Shown: positions 1-9,044 of the stretch, piece by piece
How positions within the stretch are numbered: position 1 is the stretch's first letter
Layout of the letters: every line of letters starts with the position of its first letter
Origin: Paenibacillus sambharensis
GTDB taxonomy: Bacteria > Bacillota > Bacilli > Paenibacillales > Paenibacillaceae
Direction: 5' to 3'
Length of the DNA stretch: 64,000 nucleotides
NCBI RefSeq assembly: GCF_003233845.1
Contig: NZ_QKRB01000035.1
Coordinates: forward strand, 1 to 64,000
Notes under the pieces: generated by a model
Seen by the model: only the letters and a program-made list of their open reading frames with translations
What the model was told of the DNA's origin: nothing
Databases searched by the model: none
Translations under genes and position numbers: made by a program

Positions 1-620
<620 letters not shown>

Positions 621-694
621 ATTAAGAACAACAAACCAGCTAAGGTTCTATAACTTCATTCGCATCCGGTTTTCAGGGTGTAACACCCATAAGC

Positions 695-734
695 AAGAGC
701 GTTTGTCCGAGATATTGGGCAGGCGCTCTTTTTT
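695..734 (+). terminator. Intrinsic terminator of the rRNA operon
   Basis: AAGAGCG...CGCTCTT arms (695-701 and 723-729), with additional pairing in the middle, are followed by a T run. The hairpin lies about 75 bases after the 23S end and closes the rRNA transcription unit. Confidence 0.85.
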
Positions 735-828
735 GCATGCCTACGTTCATGAGTATTGTCGTTATTGTTGAGCATCCTATTGAAGAGAATAATCGGCGCA
801 GCGGGATATTGAAGGAGGAGAGAATTCA

Positions 829-1041
829 ATGAAGAAGCAGCAGACCACAGGACGGAACATGGGTCATCGGTCGACAACGGATACGGCCCGGGTTAAGGAA
901 AGAATTGCAGAGGCAGATGAACATCGTAACCATGTCGAACAAGGTCTTCAGTGCGAGGAACCGCAGCCAGTAAGTAATGCCATCACCGAGGCTGCAAAAA
1001 TTGGGCTGCACCTTGCTGCTGACCCGGAAGAGCATCACTAG
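829..1041 (+). CDS. Small hydrophilic protein of unknown function (70 aa)
   Basis: I do not recognise this protein. A strong ribosome binding site (AAGGAGGAG) lies 8-10 bases before the ATG, which supports real translation. The product is short, charged and Glu/His-rich, with no predicted membrane segment or signal peptide; residues 20-45 could form a charged helix and the C-terminus ends in EEHH. It stands alone between the rRNA terminator and another hairpin at 1146-1176. It could be a lineage-specific sporulation or stress protein, but nothing in the sequence shows that. Confidence 0.65.
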   Translation: MKKQQTTGRNMGHRSTTDTARVKERIAEADEHRNHVEQGLQCEEPQPVSNAITEAAKIGLHLAADPEEHH

Positions 1042-1145
1042 AAATTTTTAACTGCACGGTTTTATCCATCAGCGAAGCTATAACGCTCCACCACAGATAT
1101 TGGGTTTAAATCGTTCTAATCCTTCTATGGAAACAATAAATCTAG

Positions 1146-1176
1146 CCTTCCTCCACTGGAGAGAAGGTTTTCTTAT
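1146..1176 (+). terminator. Intrinsic terminator after the 70-aa gene
   Basis: A CCTTC-CTCC stem pairs with GGAG-GAAGG around a 3-base loop (1146-1168) and is followed by TTTTCTTATTTT. It lies about 100 bases after the stop codon at 1041. The remaining 1177-1352 segment holds the leader of the membrane-protein pair and a small palindrome. Confidence 0.7.
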
Positions 1177-1237
1177 TTTGGGCACATGAGGTGGCCGCTC
1201 AAATCTATAGTGAATTATTTCACATTTAGAACAGATT

Positions 1238-1252
1238 GATCATGTTATGATC
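1238..1252. promoter_or_regulatory. Perfect 6-bp inverted repeat upstream of the membrane-protein pair
   Basis: GATCAT-gtt-ATGATC is a perfect dyad containing a TATGAT that could act as a -10 element. No convincing -35 sits 17 bases upstream. A second short palindrome (GTGAA...TTCAC) lies at 1210-1222. It could be a repressor site or chance. Confidence 0.25.
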
Positions 1253-1352
1253 GATACAGATAATAGAGAGCCGATGAGGCATACAGAGGATAGGCATAAG
1301 GAACCAAGCCAGGTGCTGAATGTACCGGATCAACTGGTAAGGAGGAGGAACC

Positions 1353-1721
1353 ATGCTGGATACTTCGTTAGTAGCCGCTATGGCTATACGATTCATCATT
1401 GGCGGCGCTGCGGTTCTTGGATCTACATTAATAGCAAGGAAGCTTGGCGGCAGAATCGGCGGCATATTCGCGGCTTTTCCGGCCGTATATTTGGCAGCCT
1501 TGCTGACGATTAGAATGGATGCGTCGGGAGCAGAGCTCATTGACCAGTCCATCATGCTGTCGAAGGGTGCTCTAGTCGGGATGGGAATTAACAGCTTCGT
1601 GGCTCTTATGGCAGGTGTGCTGTGCATGAAGCAGGGCTGGAAGAAAGGCATTGCATTGTCTGTCGTATGCTGGCTTTCTGTATCGATGCTAATCGCGCTT
1701 TTCGCGCAATCTTATTCATAA
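1353..1721 (+). CDS. DUF3147-like small membrane protein, copy 1
   Basis: This 122-aa protein is almost entirely hydrophobic, with four likely transmembrane helices. A motif around residues 38-48 (IFAAFPAVYLA) resembles the DUF3147 family of small Firmicute membrane proteins; function is unknown. A good ribosome binding site (AAGGAGGAGG) precedes the ATG at 1353. The next gene starts 13 bases after its stop and encodes a protein with the same helix layout and the same FAAFPAV motif, so the two are probably co-transcribed paralogues that may work as a heteromeric pair. An overlapping frame at 1247-1513 is a shadow. Confidence 0.8.
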   Translation: MLDTSLVAAMAIRFIIGGAAVLGSTLIARKLGGRIGGIFAAFPAVYLAALLTIRMDASGAELIDQSIMLSKGALVGMGINSFVALMAGVLCMKQGWKKGIALSVVCWLSVSMLIALFAQSYS

Positions 1722-1734
1722 GGAAGCGATAGGT

Positions 1735-2145
1735 ATGAAAAGCAAGGATTTAATTCTTCGTTTTGTATTAGGCGGTTTGGCTGTAATGCTCAGTTATCTG
1801 GTGTCGGTTGTACTGCCCTGGAAGCTCTTGGCGGGAATGTTTGCAGCTTTCCCTGCGGTTATGGTGACTGCAGTTATGGTGGTGGGTCAGGAGAATGGAT
1901 CAAGGAAAGCAGCCCAGATTGCTCAGGGTGCCTTCTACGGGATGCTTGGTTGCGCGGTATGTGTTTTAACGGTGCTAGTGTTCTTGAATTGGCGGCCATA
2001 TTGGTGGCTTAGTATACTATTCGGTATTGTCTTATGGTTTGGAAGTGCGGTTGTCATAGCACGTATGAAGGATTGGGTAACCCAGCAGCATAAGCACAAA
2101 GCAGCAGCAGCGCCAGCGGCAGCCCGAGCAGCCGGAGACTTATAG
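1735..2145 (+). CDS. DUF3147-like small membrane protein, copy 2
   Basis: This 136-aa protein has four predicted transmembrane helices and the motif GMFAAFPAV at about residues 34-42, matching the same position in the preceding gene. The soluble C-terminal tail is basic and then Ala-rich (residues about 115-136). GGAAGCGA before the ATG serves as ribosome binding site. The stop codon lies within the terminator stem at 2132-2152. Tandem duplication with divergence is the simplest explanation. The function is unknown. Confidence 0.8.
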   Translation: MKSKDLILRFVLGGLAVMLSYLVSVVLPWKLLAGMFAAFPAVMVTAVMVVGQENGSRKAAQIAQGAFYGMLGCAVCVLTVLVFLNWRPYWWLSILFGIVLWFGSAVVIARMKDWVTQQHKHKAAAAPAAARAAGDL

Positions 2146-2157
2146 TCTCCGGTTTTT
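2132..2157 (+). terminator. Intrinsic terminator overlapping the stop codon of the DUF3147-like pair
   Basis: A perfect 9-bp stem CCGGAGACT-tat-AGTCTCCGG is followed by TTTTTCTTTT. The TAG stop (2143-2145) is inside the hairpin. Confidence 0.92.
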
Positions 2158-2167
2158 CTTTTGCCTT

Positions 2168-2196
2168 TTGAAGCGGTAGAAGGGTAGGTATATAAT
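2168..2196 (+). promoter_or_regulatory. SigA-type promoter for the acetyltransferase gene
   Basis: TTGAAG (2168-2173), a 17-base spacer and TATAAT (2191-2196) lie just after the preceding terminator and about 70 bases before the gene. Confidence 0.6.
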
Positions 2197-2267
2197 GGGA
2201 TTTATATACATCATGCTGTGACATACATACAAGTCAATAACTGAACCGGGAAGGAGTGCTTGCGCAA

Positions 2268-3443
2268 GTGGAGATCAGACAATTTCGCCAAGATGAATTT
2301 GATACCCAAATGGAACTGCTTCTGTATGCCTTTCAAGCTGAGCTTACTGAAGAGGAGAGGGAGGAGAACAGAAGCCAGTTTAAGCCGGAAGAGAATTGGG
2401 GAGCGTTCGAGGACGGCAAGCTGAAAGCCTCGCTGTCCCTACATCCCTTGGAGCTGTATGTCAATGGCGGGGTATACCGGATGGGAGGTGTGGCGTCTGT
2501 TGCCTCTTGGCCTGAGGAAAGACGTAAAGGCCTGGTTGCGATGCTGATGTCTCATGCTTTGGAAACGATGAAGAAGGAGGGGCAAACGATCTCCTGCCTA
2601 CACCCGTTTTCGTTTTCCTTTTATCATAAATACGGATATGAAATGTACTGTGAATATAAGCGTTATGTGATTGAAACGGCATTCCTGCCGGAGCGCCAGC
2701 CGTACCAGGGCAGGATTGAACGCCGGAATGGTGATATTCCGCTGCTGGATGGGATCTACCGGCAATACGCTGTCCGGTATAACGGCATGCTGAAGCGTGA
2801 CGAAAGCTGGTGGAAGGAGTCGGTATTTGACAGAAAGCCCGGACATGCGGCTGTTTACTATCGGGCGGATGGAGAGCCGGCCGGCTACATGCTATATGCA
2901 GTCAAGGACCGGGTGTTTACCGTACACGAATTCATACCGCTGGATGAAGAGGCGCGGACAGCGCTGTGGACCTTCATCAGCAATCATGACTCGATGATTG
3001 ACCGCGTTGAGATGACTGTGCCGATTAACGATTATACCTCTTTTGTGGCAGGCAACCCGCGGTTTAAGCAGGAGATTATTCCTTACTTTATGGCGAGAGT
3101 TGTAGATGTGAAGCCTTTCCTGGAGCAGTATAAGCTTCAGGCAACCGGAGAGCTGCACGAATTCACTATCCAGCTGTCTGACCCCTACGCCCCCTGGAAT
3201 GAGGGTACCTGGACAGTCAGGATATCCGCTGATGGAACAGCCTCCGTGCAGCCGTGTGACAAGATGGAGGCGCATACGCCGGATGCCAGCTGTGATATTC
3301 AGACGCTTACGGCGATGTTGCTTAGCTTTAAGCGCCCTTCTCTGCTCTCTCAGGCTGGCAGGTTATCAGCAGGTGAACAGACGATCCAGCTGCTGGAGCG
3401 GCTGATTCCTGACCGGACGACCTATTTAACGGATTTCTTCTAA
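2268..3443 (+). CDS. GNAT-family N-acetyltransferase, Eis-type
   Basis: This is a protein of about 391 aa with the layout of the Eis family (GNAT fold, second acetyltransferase-like domain, C-terminal sterol-carrier-like domain). The acetyl-CoA region is visible as a GGVASVA strand followed by WPEERRKGLVAMLM near residues 70-95. Eis-type enzymes acetylate amines such as aminoglycosides or protein lysines; the substrate here cannot be told. An upstream in-frame GTG at 2256 overlaps the AAGGAG ribosome binding site (2251-2256), so the GTG at 2268, 11 bases after it, is the better start. It is monocistronic with its own promoter. Confidence 0.85.
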   Translation: MEIRQFRQDEFDTQMELLLYAFQAELTEEEREENRSQFKPEENWGAFEDGKLKASLSLHPLELYVNGGVYRMGGVASVASWPEERRKGLVAMLMSHALETMKKEGQTISCLHPFSFSFYHKYGYEMYCEYKRYVIETAFLPERQPYQGRIERRNGDIPLLDGIYRQYAVRYNGMLKRDESWWKESVFDRKPGHAAVYYRADGEPAGYMLYAVKDRVFTVHEFIPLDEEARTALWTFISNHDSMIDRVEMTVPINDYTSFVAGNPRFKQEIIPYFMARVVDVKPFLEQYKLQATGELHEFTIQLSDPYAPWNEGTWTVRISADGTASVQPCDKMEAHTPDASCDIQTLTAMLLSFKRPSLLSQAGRLSAGEQTIQLLERLIPDRTTYLTDFF

Positions 3444-3486
3444 AATTTTGGGGTTATCGTCTTCCATGGGGCTGATGCCGCTGCAG

Positions 3487-3531
3487 TTACCCAAAGCCTG
3501 CCAAACAATCAAAGTTTGGAAAACAGGGTAA
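3487..3531 (+). other. Two-tier inverted repeat in the acetyltransferase-ctsR gap
   Basis: TTACCC (3487-3492) pairs with GGGTAA (3526-3531), and inside it CCAAAC (3501-3506) pairs with GTTTGG (3514-3519). No T run follows, so it may be a weak terminator or simply structured 3' RNA. Confidence 0.3.
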
Positions 3532-3594
3532 GGGTAAGTATAAATCGCGGCGCATCCGCCCCAAGCTATTTAATGAACATCATGGATAACAGGC

Positions 3595-3622
3595 TTGACG
3601 ACACGATAAAATTGCGTATAAT
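3595..3622 (+). promoter_or_regulatory. SigA promoter of the ctsR operon
   Basis: TTGACG (3595-3600), a 16-base spacer and a perfect TATAAT (3617-3622) precede ctsR. The CtsR operator begins 8 bases downstream of the -10 element, so a bound repressor would block the start region. Confidence 0.85.
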
Positions 3623-3630
3623 TAAGTTAA

Positions 3631-3647
3631 AGTCAAAGAAAGTCAAA
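3631..3647 (+). promoter_or_regulatory. CtsR operator (class III heat-shock box)
   Basis: AGTCAAAGAAAGTCAAA is an exact tandem-heptad CtsR box (RGTCAAA-NAN-RGTCAAA). A partial third heptad AGTCAAG follows, overlapping its end. Position just after the -10 implies autorepression of ctsR-mcsA-mcsB-clpC, released on heat or arginine-phosphorylation stress. Confidence 0.95.
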
Positions 3648-3708
3648 GTCAAGTGAGGCGAAGTTATGCAGTCCCGTAATTCTGCAGCAGCTTGGGGAGG
3701 TTGGTGAT

Positions 3709-4170
3709 ATGCGCAACATTTCCGATCTCATTGAGCAGTATCTTAAGCAGATGCTTCAGGAAAGCTCTGAAGGAGCCGTCGAAATTCAGCGTAATGAGCT
3801 GGCAGACAAGTTCTCATGCGTGCCCTCACAAATTAATTACGTGATCAGTACCCGGTTTACACTGGAGAAGGGCTATGTGGTGGAGAGCAAGCGCGGAGGC
3901 GGCGGATATATCCGTATCCAGCGAGTTGAGCTTCCGACGCTGAAGGTCATTCATACCCATATTCATCAGACGATTGGGGAGCAGGTTGACCAGACGGCGG
4001 CAGAAGGCCTGATTTATCAGCTGGAGGAAGCGGGTATTATTGCAAAGCGGGAGGCGAACCTGCTGAGAGCGGCTATTTGCCGTAATACGATTGCACTTAA
4101 GCTTCCCCAGCGTGACGAACTGCGGGCTAGGCTGCTGAAGGCTATGCTGATTTCCCTGTTGGCACGCTGA
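3709..4170 (+). CDS. ctsR: Transcriptional repressor of class III stress genes CtsR
   Basis: This 153-aa protein has the usual CtsR length. It has an N-terminal winged helix-turn-helix with the wing R62-GGGG-YIRI; in Geobacillus CtsR the equivalent wing arginine contacts DNA and is modified by McsB. The C-terminal half (about residues 80-150) is the dimer/McsB-interaction region. GGGGAGG precedes the ATG. It is first in the four-gene operon and has its own operator upstream, so it is autoregulated. It represses clp genes at normal temperature. Confidence 0.97.
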   Translation: MRNISDLIEQYLKQMLQESSEGAVEIQRNELADKFSCVPSQINYVISTRFTLEKGYVVESKRGGGGYIRIQRVELPTLKVIHTHIHQTIGEQVDQTAAEGLIYQLEEAGIIAKREANLLRAAICRNTIALKLPQRDELRARLLKAMLISLLAR

Positions 4171-4218
4171 TCATCGCTCGGTGCTTGGCATGACCGGGAG
4201 AAGGAGTGAGTATTCCAG

Positions 4219-4737
4219 ATGCAATGTCAGGAGTGCGGAAAGAAGCCCGCCACACTTCATTTTACGAAGATTGTAAATGGGGAGAAGACCGAATTTCATA
4301 TCTGTGAGGCATGCGCACGGGAGAAGGGTGAATTGATACCTGGTACGCCCGGCGGCTTCTCCATCCATAGTCTCTTGTCCGGACTGCTCGATTTTGAGCC
4401 GGCGGCTCAATCGGGACTTGGTCCCAAGCCCCAGACCATCCGCTGTGAGGAATGCGGTCTGACTTACAGCCAGTTCAGCAAGATTGGACGCTTTGGCTGC
4501 AGCTCCTGCTATCGTCATTTCTCAGGCAGGCTTGATCCGCTCTTCAAGCGTGTGCATGGCAACACAGTGCATGTGGGTAAAATCCCGCTGCGCAGCGGCC
4601 AGCAAATCCAGTCCAGGCGGGAGATTGAACAGCTCAAGCTGGAGCTTCAGGAGAAGATCTCGCATGAAGAGTTTGAGAGTGCGGCTCAGATCCGGGACCG
4701 GATCCGTGAGTTGGAGCGGCGATTAGCGGACGCTTAA
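4219..4737 (+). CDS. mcsA: McsA, zinc-binding activator of the McsB arginine kinase
   Basis: This 172-aa protein has two paired CxxC zinc sites (C3/C6 with C29/C32, and C76/C79 with C94/C97) and a C-terminal UVR coiled-coil motif (about residues 135-170). McsA activates the protein-arginine kinase McsB and helps target substrates, including CtsR, to ClpCP. It is second in the operon, with AGAAGGAGTGAG upstream and mcsB following closely. Confidence 0.96.
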   Translation: MQCQECGKKPATLHFTKIVNGEKTEFHICEACAREKGELIPGTPGGFSIHSLLSGLLDFEPAAQSGLGPKPQTIRCEECGLTYSQFSKIGRFGCSSCYRHFSGRLDPLFKRVHGNTVHVGKIPLRSGQQIQSRREIEQLKLELQEKISHEEFESAAQIRDRIRELERRLADA

Positions 4738-4758
4738 GCGGAAGGGGGAGTAGTGCGT

Positions 4759-5835
4759 ATGGAACGCCGACGTTTTGCGCAGGATGCGCTCAGCGAGTGG
4801 ATGAAAACCAATGGGCCGGATTCGGAAATTGTCATCAGCAGCCGGATTCGGATCGCCCGCAATTTAAGCCGCCATCCCTTCCCGATGCTGGCGACAAACC
4901 AGCAGTCACGAGAAGTGATGGAGCAGCTGACAGGCGTTGCGCGGGATGAAAGGTTGGAATCTTTCGGAAGGTTTGATATTTTTATATTATCCGAGCTGAA
5001 CGAGCTGGAGAAGAAAGTGCTGGTGGAGAAGCATCTCATCAGTCCCGGGCTTGCCAATGAGTCGAGGGGTGGAGCGCTGCTCCTGAATGATAAGGAGTCC
5101 GTCAGCATTATGATTAATGAGGAGGATCATCTCCGCATCCAGTGTTTGTACCCGGGCTTTCAGATCAAGGAAGCCTGGACGGTCGCCAGCCGGATTGATG
5201 ATACATTTGAAGGTGCTGTGGATTTTGCCTTCGATGAGAAGCTCGGTTATCTGACCAGCTGTCCGACCAATGTCGGCACAGGAATAAGGGCTTCTGTCAT
5301 GATGCATTTGCCTGCGCTGGTGCTGACCCAGCAGATCAACCGTATTCTGTCGGCAATTACCCAGGTGGGTTTGGCAGTAAGAGGTCTATACGGCGAAGGC
5401 AGCGAAGCAGTGGGCAACCTGTTCCAGATATCCAATCAGATTACGCTGGGACAATCGGAAGAAGAAATTATTGATAATCTGTATGGCGTGGCCCGCCAGA
5501 TTATTGAGCATGAGAAGGCGGCGCGCGAGCGGCTGATGGCGGAATCCCGCGTTCGTGTGGAGGATCGCGTGAACCGGTCCTTCGGAATTTTGTCCCATGC
5601 CTCCATTATGGATTCCAAGGAAGCCGCCCAGCGGCTGTCGGATGTGAGGCTGGGTATTGACCTTGGCATTATTCAGGATGTGCCGCCCTGTGTCATGAAT
5701 GAACTAATGGTGATGACGCAGCCCGGGTTTTTGCAGCAGGTGTTTGACGAGGTGCTGAACCCCGAGCAGCGTGACATACGCCGAGCGGAACTAATCCGCG
5801 GGCAGCTATTGAAATCGGAAAGCGGAGGTGTTTGA
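4759..5835 (+). CDS. mcsB: Protein arginine kinase McsB
   Basis: This is a protein of about 358 aa and an ATP:guanido-phosphotransferase homologue that phosphorylates arginines on proteins, marking them for ClpCP degradation. Visible family motifs are [10 protein letters not shown] near residues 27-36, the catalytic-loop NEEDHLRIQ and the ATP-binding [16 protein letters not shown] at 4753 is in frame, but it sits 2 bases after the GGGGGAG ribosome binding site; ATG 4759 is spaced properly and is chosen. The stop overlaps the ClpC ribosome-binding region, indicating translational coupling. Confidence 0.96.
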   Translation: MERRRFAQDALSEWMKTNGPDSEIVISSRIRIARNLSRHPFPMLATNQQSREVMEQLTGVARDERLESFGRFDIFILSELNELEKKVLVEKHLISPGLANESRGGALLLNDKESVSIMINEEDHLRIQCLYPGFQIKEAWTVASRIDDTFEGAVDFAFDEKLGYLTSCPTNVGTGIRASVMMHLPALVLTQQINRILSAITQVGLAVRGLYGEGSEAVGNLFQISNQITLGQSEEEIIDNLYGVARQIIEHEKAARERLMAESRVRVEDRVNRSFGILSHASIMDSKEAAQRLSDVRLGIDLGIIQDVPPCVMNELMVMTQPGFLQQVFDEVLNPEQRDIRRAELIRGQLLKSESGGV

Positions 5836-5837
5836 AC

Positions 5838-8294
5838 ATGATGTTTGGAAGATTTACGGAACGTGCGCAGAAGGTGCTTGCTCTTGCACAAGAGGAAGCG
5901 GTACGACTGGGTCATAACAACATTGGAACGGAGCATATCCTGCTCGGCTTGATCCGGGAAGGTGAAGGTATAGCGGCTAAAGCGCTGATCGGCCTCGGAC
6001 TGGGTCTGGAGAAGATCCAGGATGAAGTGGAAACGCTGATCGGCCGCGGTCAGGAGCAGCCTACGAATATTGCCTATACGCCGCGTGCCAAGAAGGTTAT
6101 CGAGCTCTCGATGGATGAGGCGCGCAAGCTGGGCCACACGTATGTCGGCACCGAGCATATCCTGCTTGGCCTCATTCGTGAAGGCGAAGGCGTAGCTGCA
6201 CGCGTATTGAACAACCTGGGCATCAGCCTGAACAAGGCCCGCCAGCAGGTGCTTCAGCTGCTTGGCAGCAGCGAAGCAGTATCAAGCAGCCATGGCACGC
6301 CTGCGAATGTCAGCACACCGACCCTTGACGGTCTGGCCCGTGACCTGACAGCAAGCGCACGCGAGAGCCATCTTGACCCGGTTATCGGCCGCAGCAAGGA
6401 GATTGAGCGTGTAATTCAGGTGCTCTCCCGCCGGACGAAGAACAATCCGGTGCTGATTGGTGAACCAGGCGTTGGTAAGACAGCGATTGCTGAAGGCCTA
6501 GCCCAGAAGATTATTGCCAATGAAATTCCCGAAACCCTTCGTGACAAGCGCGTCATGACCCTGGATATGGGGTCTGTCGTAGCCGGAACGAAGTACCGCG
6601 GTGAGTTCGAGGATCGGCTGAAGAAGATCATGGATGAGATTCGCCAGGCCGGCAACATCATCCTCTTCATCGACGAGCTTCATACCTTGATTGGCGCGGG
6701 CGGCGCGGAAGGCGCGATTGATGCCTCCAACATTCTCAAGCCGGCTCTCGCGCGGGGAGAGCTGCAGTGTATCGGTGCGACCACGCTGGATGAATACCGC
6801 AAGTATATTGAGAAGGATGCCGCTCTTGAACGCCGGTTCCAGCCGATTACGGTTGATCAGCCGTCTGTTGAAGAAGCGATCCAGATTCTCAGCGGCCTGC
6901 GTGACCGTTATGAGGCGCATCACCGGGTGAAGATTACCGACGAGGCGATTGAACAGGCTGTTAAGCTGTCGGACCGCTATATTACCGACCGCTTCCTGCC
7001 GGATAAAGCGATTGACCTGATTGATGAAGCAGGCTCCAAGGTGAGACTGAATTCCTATACGGTACCGCCAAACCTCAAGCAGCTGGAGACGCGTCTGGAT
7101 GACATCCGCAAGGAGAAGGATGCGGCTGTGCAGAGCCAGGAGTTCGAGAAGGCAGCAGCCCTGCGCGATACCGAGCAGAAGATGCGCGAAGAGCTGGATG
7201 TTACGAAGAACCAGTGGAAAGAAAAGCAGGGCCGCACGGACTCTGAAGTGACGCCTGAGGATATTGCTCAGGTAGTGGCAAGCTGGACGGGAATTCCGGT
7301 CAGCAAGCTGAAGGAAGAGGAGACGGAGCGCCTGCTGAAGATGGAGGAGATTCTGCATGACCGTGTCATCGGTCAGGATGAAGCGGTCAAAGCGGTAGCA
7401 AGAGCTATCCGCCGCGCCCGTGCAGGTCTTAAGGATCCGAAGCGCCCAATGGGCTCGTTCATCTTCCTTGGTCCTACAGGTGTTGGTAAAACCGAGCTGG
7501 CCCGCGCTCTGGCGGAGGCGATGTTTGGTGATGAACAGGCTGTTATCCGGATTGATATGTCCGAGTACATGGAGAAGCATTCGACGTCCAGACTGGTCGG
7601 AGCGCCTCCGGGATATGTTGGCTATGAAGAAGGCGGCCAGCTGACCGAGAAGGTCCGCCGCAAGCCGTATTCGGTTGTTCTGCTTGACGAGATTGAGAAG
7701 GCTCATCCGGAAGTGTTCAACATTCTGCTGCAAGTGTTGGAAGACGGCCGTCTAACTGATTCCAAAGGCCGCGTTGTTGATTTCCGCAACACGCTGATTA
7801 TTATGACTTCCAATGTGGGTGCTGATCAGATCAAGCGGAATTCCACGCTTGGCTTTACGGCTGCACAGGATGCAGGCAGAGAGTTTAACCAAATGAAGGA
7901 CAAAGTCATGGCCGAGCTGAAGAAGAACTTCCGTCCGGAGTTCATCAACCGGATCGACGAGACGATTGTGTTCCATTCACTTGAGCAGGAGCATATCGCC
8001 CAGATCGTGACGCTGATGTCCGAGGAGCTTCGCAAGCGTCTGCGTGAGCAGGAGGTTGACTTCACTCTCACAGACACTGCCAAAGAATTTTTGGCGAAGG
8101 AAGGCTTTGATCCGCAGTATGGTGCGAGACCGCTTCGCCGCGCGATCCAGAAGCACATCGAGGACCGTCTGTCCGAGGATCTGCTGATGGGCAAAATCTC
8201 CAAAGGCGATACGCTGGTCATTGATGAGCGTGAGGGTACGCTGGTCGTAGAGCCGGCTGGCGCATCATCGGAGGAGCCGGCAGGCAAGAAGTAA
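5838..8294 (+). CDS. clpC: ATP-dependent Clp protease ATPase subunit ClpC
   Basis: This 818-aa AAA+ unfoldase has, in order, a double Clp N-domain (about 1-145), D1 ATPase with Walker A GEPGVGKT (208-215), a UVR-containing middle domain (about 415-455) that binds adaptors such as MecA, and D2 ATPase with GPTGVGKT (545-552). It feeds unfolded or phospho-arginine-marked proteins to ClpP. TTG 5832 is possible, but ATG 5838 follows GGAGGTG by 8 bases and gives the usual [10 protein letters not shown] start. Last gene of the CtsR operon; terminator at 8338. Confidence 0.98.
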   Translation: MMFGRFTERAQKVLALAQEEAVRLGHNNIGTEHILLGLIREGEGIAAKALIGLGLGLEKIQDEVETLIGRGQEQPTNIAYTPRAKKVIELSMDEARKLGHTYVGTEHILLGLIREGEGVAARVLNNLGISLNKARQQVLQLLGSSEAVSSSHGTPANVSTPTLDGLARDLTASARESHLDPVIGRSKEIERVIQVLSRRTKNNPVLIGEPGVGKTAIAEGLAQKIIANEIPETLRDKRVMTLDMGSVVAGTKYRGEFEDRLKKIMDEIRQAGNIILFIDELHTLIGAGGAEGAIDASNILKPALARGELQCIGATTLDEYRKYIEKDAALERRFQPITVDQPSVEEAIQILSGLRDRYEAHHRVKITDEAIEQAVKLSDRYITDRFLPDKAIDLIDEAGSKVRLNSYTVPPNLKQLETRLDDIRKEKDAAVQSQEFEKAAALRDTEQKMREELDVTKNQWKEKQGRTDSEVTPEDIAQVVASWTGIPVSKLKEEETERLLKMEEILHDRVIGQDEAVKAVARAIRRARAGLKDPKRPMGSFIFLGPTGVGKTELARALAEAMFGDEQAVIRIDMSEYMEKHSTSRLVGAPPGYVGYEEGGQLTEKVRRKPYSVVLLDEIEKAHPEVFNILLQVLEDGRLTDSKGRVVDFRNTLIIMTSNVGADQIKRNSTLGFTAAQDAGREFNQMKDKVMAELKKNFRPEFINRIDETIVFHSLEQEHIAQIVTLMSEELRKRLREQEVDFTLTDTAKEFLAKEGFDPQYGARPLRRAIQKHIEDRLSEDLLMGKISKGDTLVIDEREGTLVVEPAGASSEEPAGKK

Positions 8295-8337
8295 GAAGTT
8301 AGCCGGACCACCAGCAGATTGCATATAACCATAGACA

Positions 8338-8375
8338 GCCGTCTCCGCAGCTTTAGCTGCCGGGGGCGGCTTTTT
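8338..8375 (+). terminator. Terminator of the ctsR operon
   Basis: The outer stem GCCGTCTCC/GGGGGCGGC and the perfect inner stem GCAGCT-tt-AGCTGC are followed by TTTTT (8371-8375). Confidence 0.9.
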
Positions 8376-8397
8376 GCATACCGGAACTCAGCCCAAT

Positions 8398-8426
8398 TTG
8401 TACACGATGGAGATCATTGGTAAACT
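8398..8426 (+). promoter_or_regulatory. Possible promoter of the monooxygenase gene
   Basis: TTGTAC (8398-8403), a 17-base spacer and TAAACT (8421-8426) lie 30 bases before the start. Neither hexamer is strong. I saw no convincing Fur box here. Confidence 0.35.
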
Positions 8427-8456
8427 GAAGCCATACGCTTCAGAGGAGGAATGAAG

Positions 8457-8840
8457 ATGATTCTTGTAACCAATACGATCAAAATCAAAGCCGGTCACGC
8501 GGATGCAGTGGCCGAGCGGTTCATGAACCCGAAGGGAGTGCAGCATGCGCCTGGGTTTGTCCGGATGGAGCTGCTGAAGACGGAAGGTACAGAGGAGCAT
8601 GACGAGCTCAAGGTTTGCACCACTTGGGAGAGCCGGGAGGCATTTGACGGCTGGGTCAACAGCGATGCGTTCAAGGAAGCCCATGGCCGCAAGGGCGGGG
8701 CATCTGCGCAGGGAGGCGGCCAGCATGGCCGGCCCGCTTCTGAAGGACAAGCCGAGCAGGCGGGTGAAGGCCCGATTATGCTGGGGGCCAAGCTGACAAT
8801 CCATCAGGTGCTGTTCACGCACCCGCAGGAGAAGGCATAA
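8457..8840 (+). CDS. IsdG/HmoA-like heme-degrading monooxygenase
   Basis: This 127-aa ABM-fold protein carries the N-W-H triad of IsdG-type heme oxygenases at N6, W66 and H76, one position off S. aureus IsdG (N7/W67/H77, from memory). These enzymes open heme and release iron. After H76 there is a Gly/Gln/Ala-rich stretch (about residues 79-103) before the last strand, which makes the protein longer than the usual 105-110 aa. ATG 8451 abuts the AGGAGGA site, so ATG 8457 is chosen. It sits beside an importer of the ferric-iron class but has its own terminator. Confidence 0.8.
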   Translation: MILVTNTIKIKAGHADAVAERFMNPKGVQHAPGFVRMELLKTEGTEEHDELKVCTTWESREAFDGWVNSDAFKEAHGRKGGASAQGGGQHGRPASEGQAEQAGEGPIMLGAKLTIHQVLFTHPQEKA

Positions 8841-8892
8841 GCTGGAGAAGTGTCAGCCCGACTGTTAGCTGAATTAGAAGAACCTCATGCAA

Positions 8893-8934
8893 GCCGTAAA
8901 CGTGCCGAAACGTCAGGACGTTTGCGGCTTTTTT
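8893..8934 (+). terminator. Terminator after the monooxygenase gene
   Basis: An 11-bp stem GCCGTAAACGT/ACGTTTGCGGC (one G-T pair) is followed by TTTTTT. It separates the monooxygenase from the ABC importer operon. Upstream of the importer a lone TATAAT occurs at 8998-9003 with no clear -35. Confidence 0.9.
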
Positions 8935-9044
8935 GCATGCCCAGAAAATTTGATGGCCCGATAAACCCTGGATAACATAAGGCTAACAAACCTTCTCTAT
9001 AATTTGCCCTTGTACATAGATTCTATAGAGGAGACGATGCAGCT

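Noticed and set aside
1247..1513. 88-aa open frame overlapping the first membrane protein
   Set aside because: No ribosome binding site, and it overlaps a well-supported gene in another frame.
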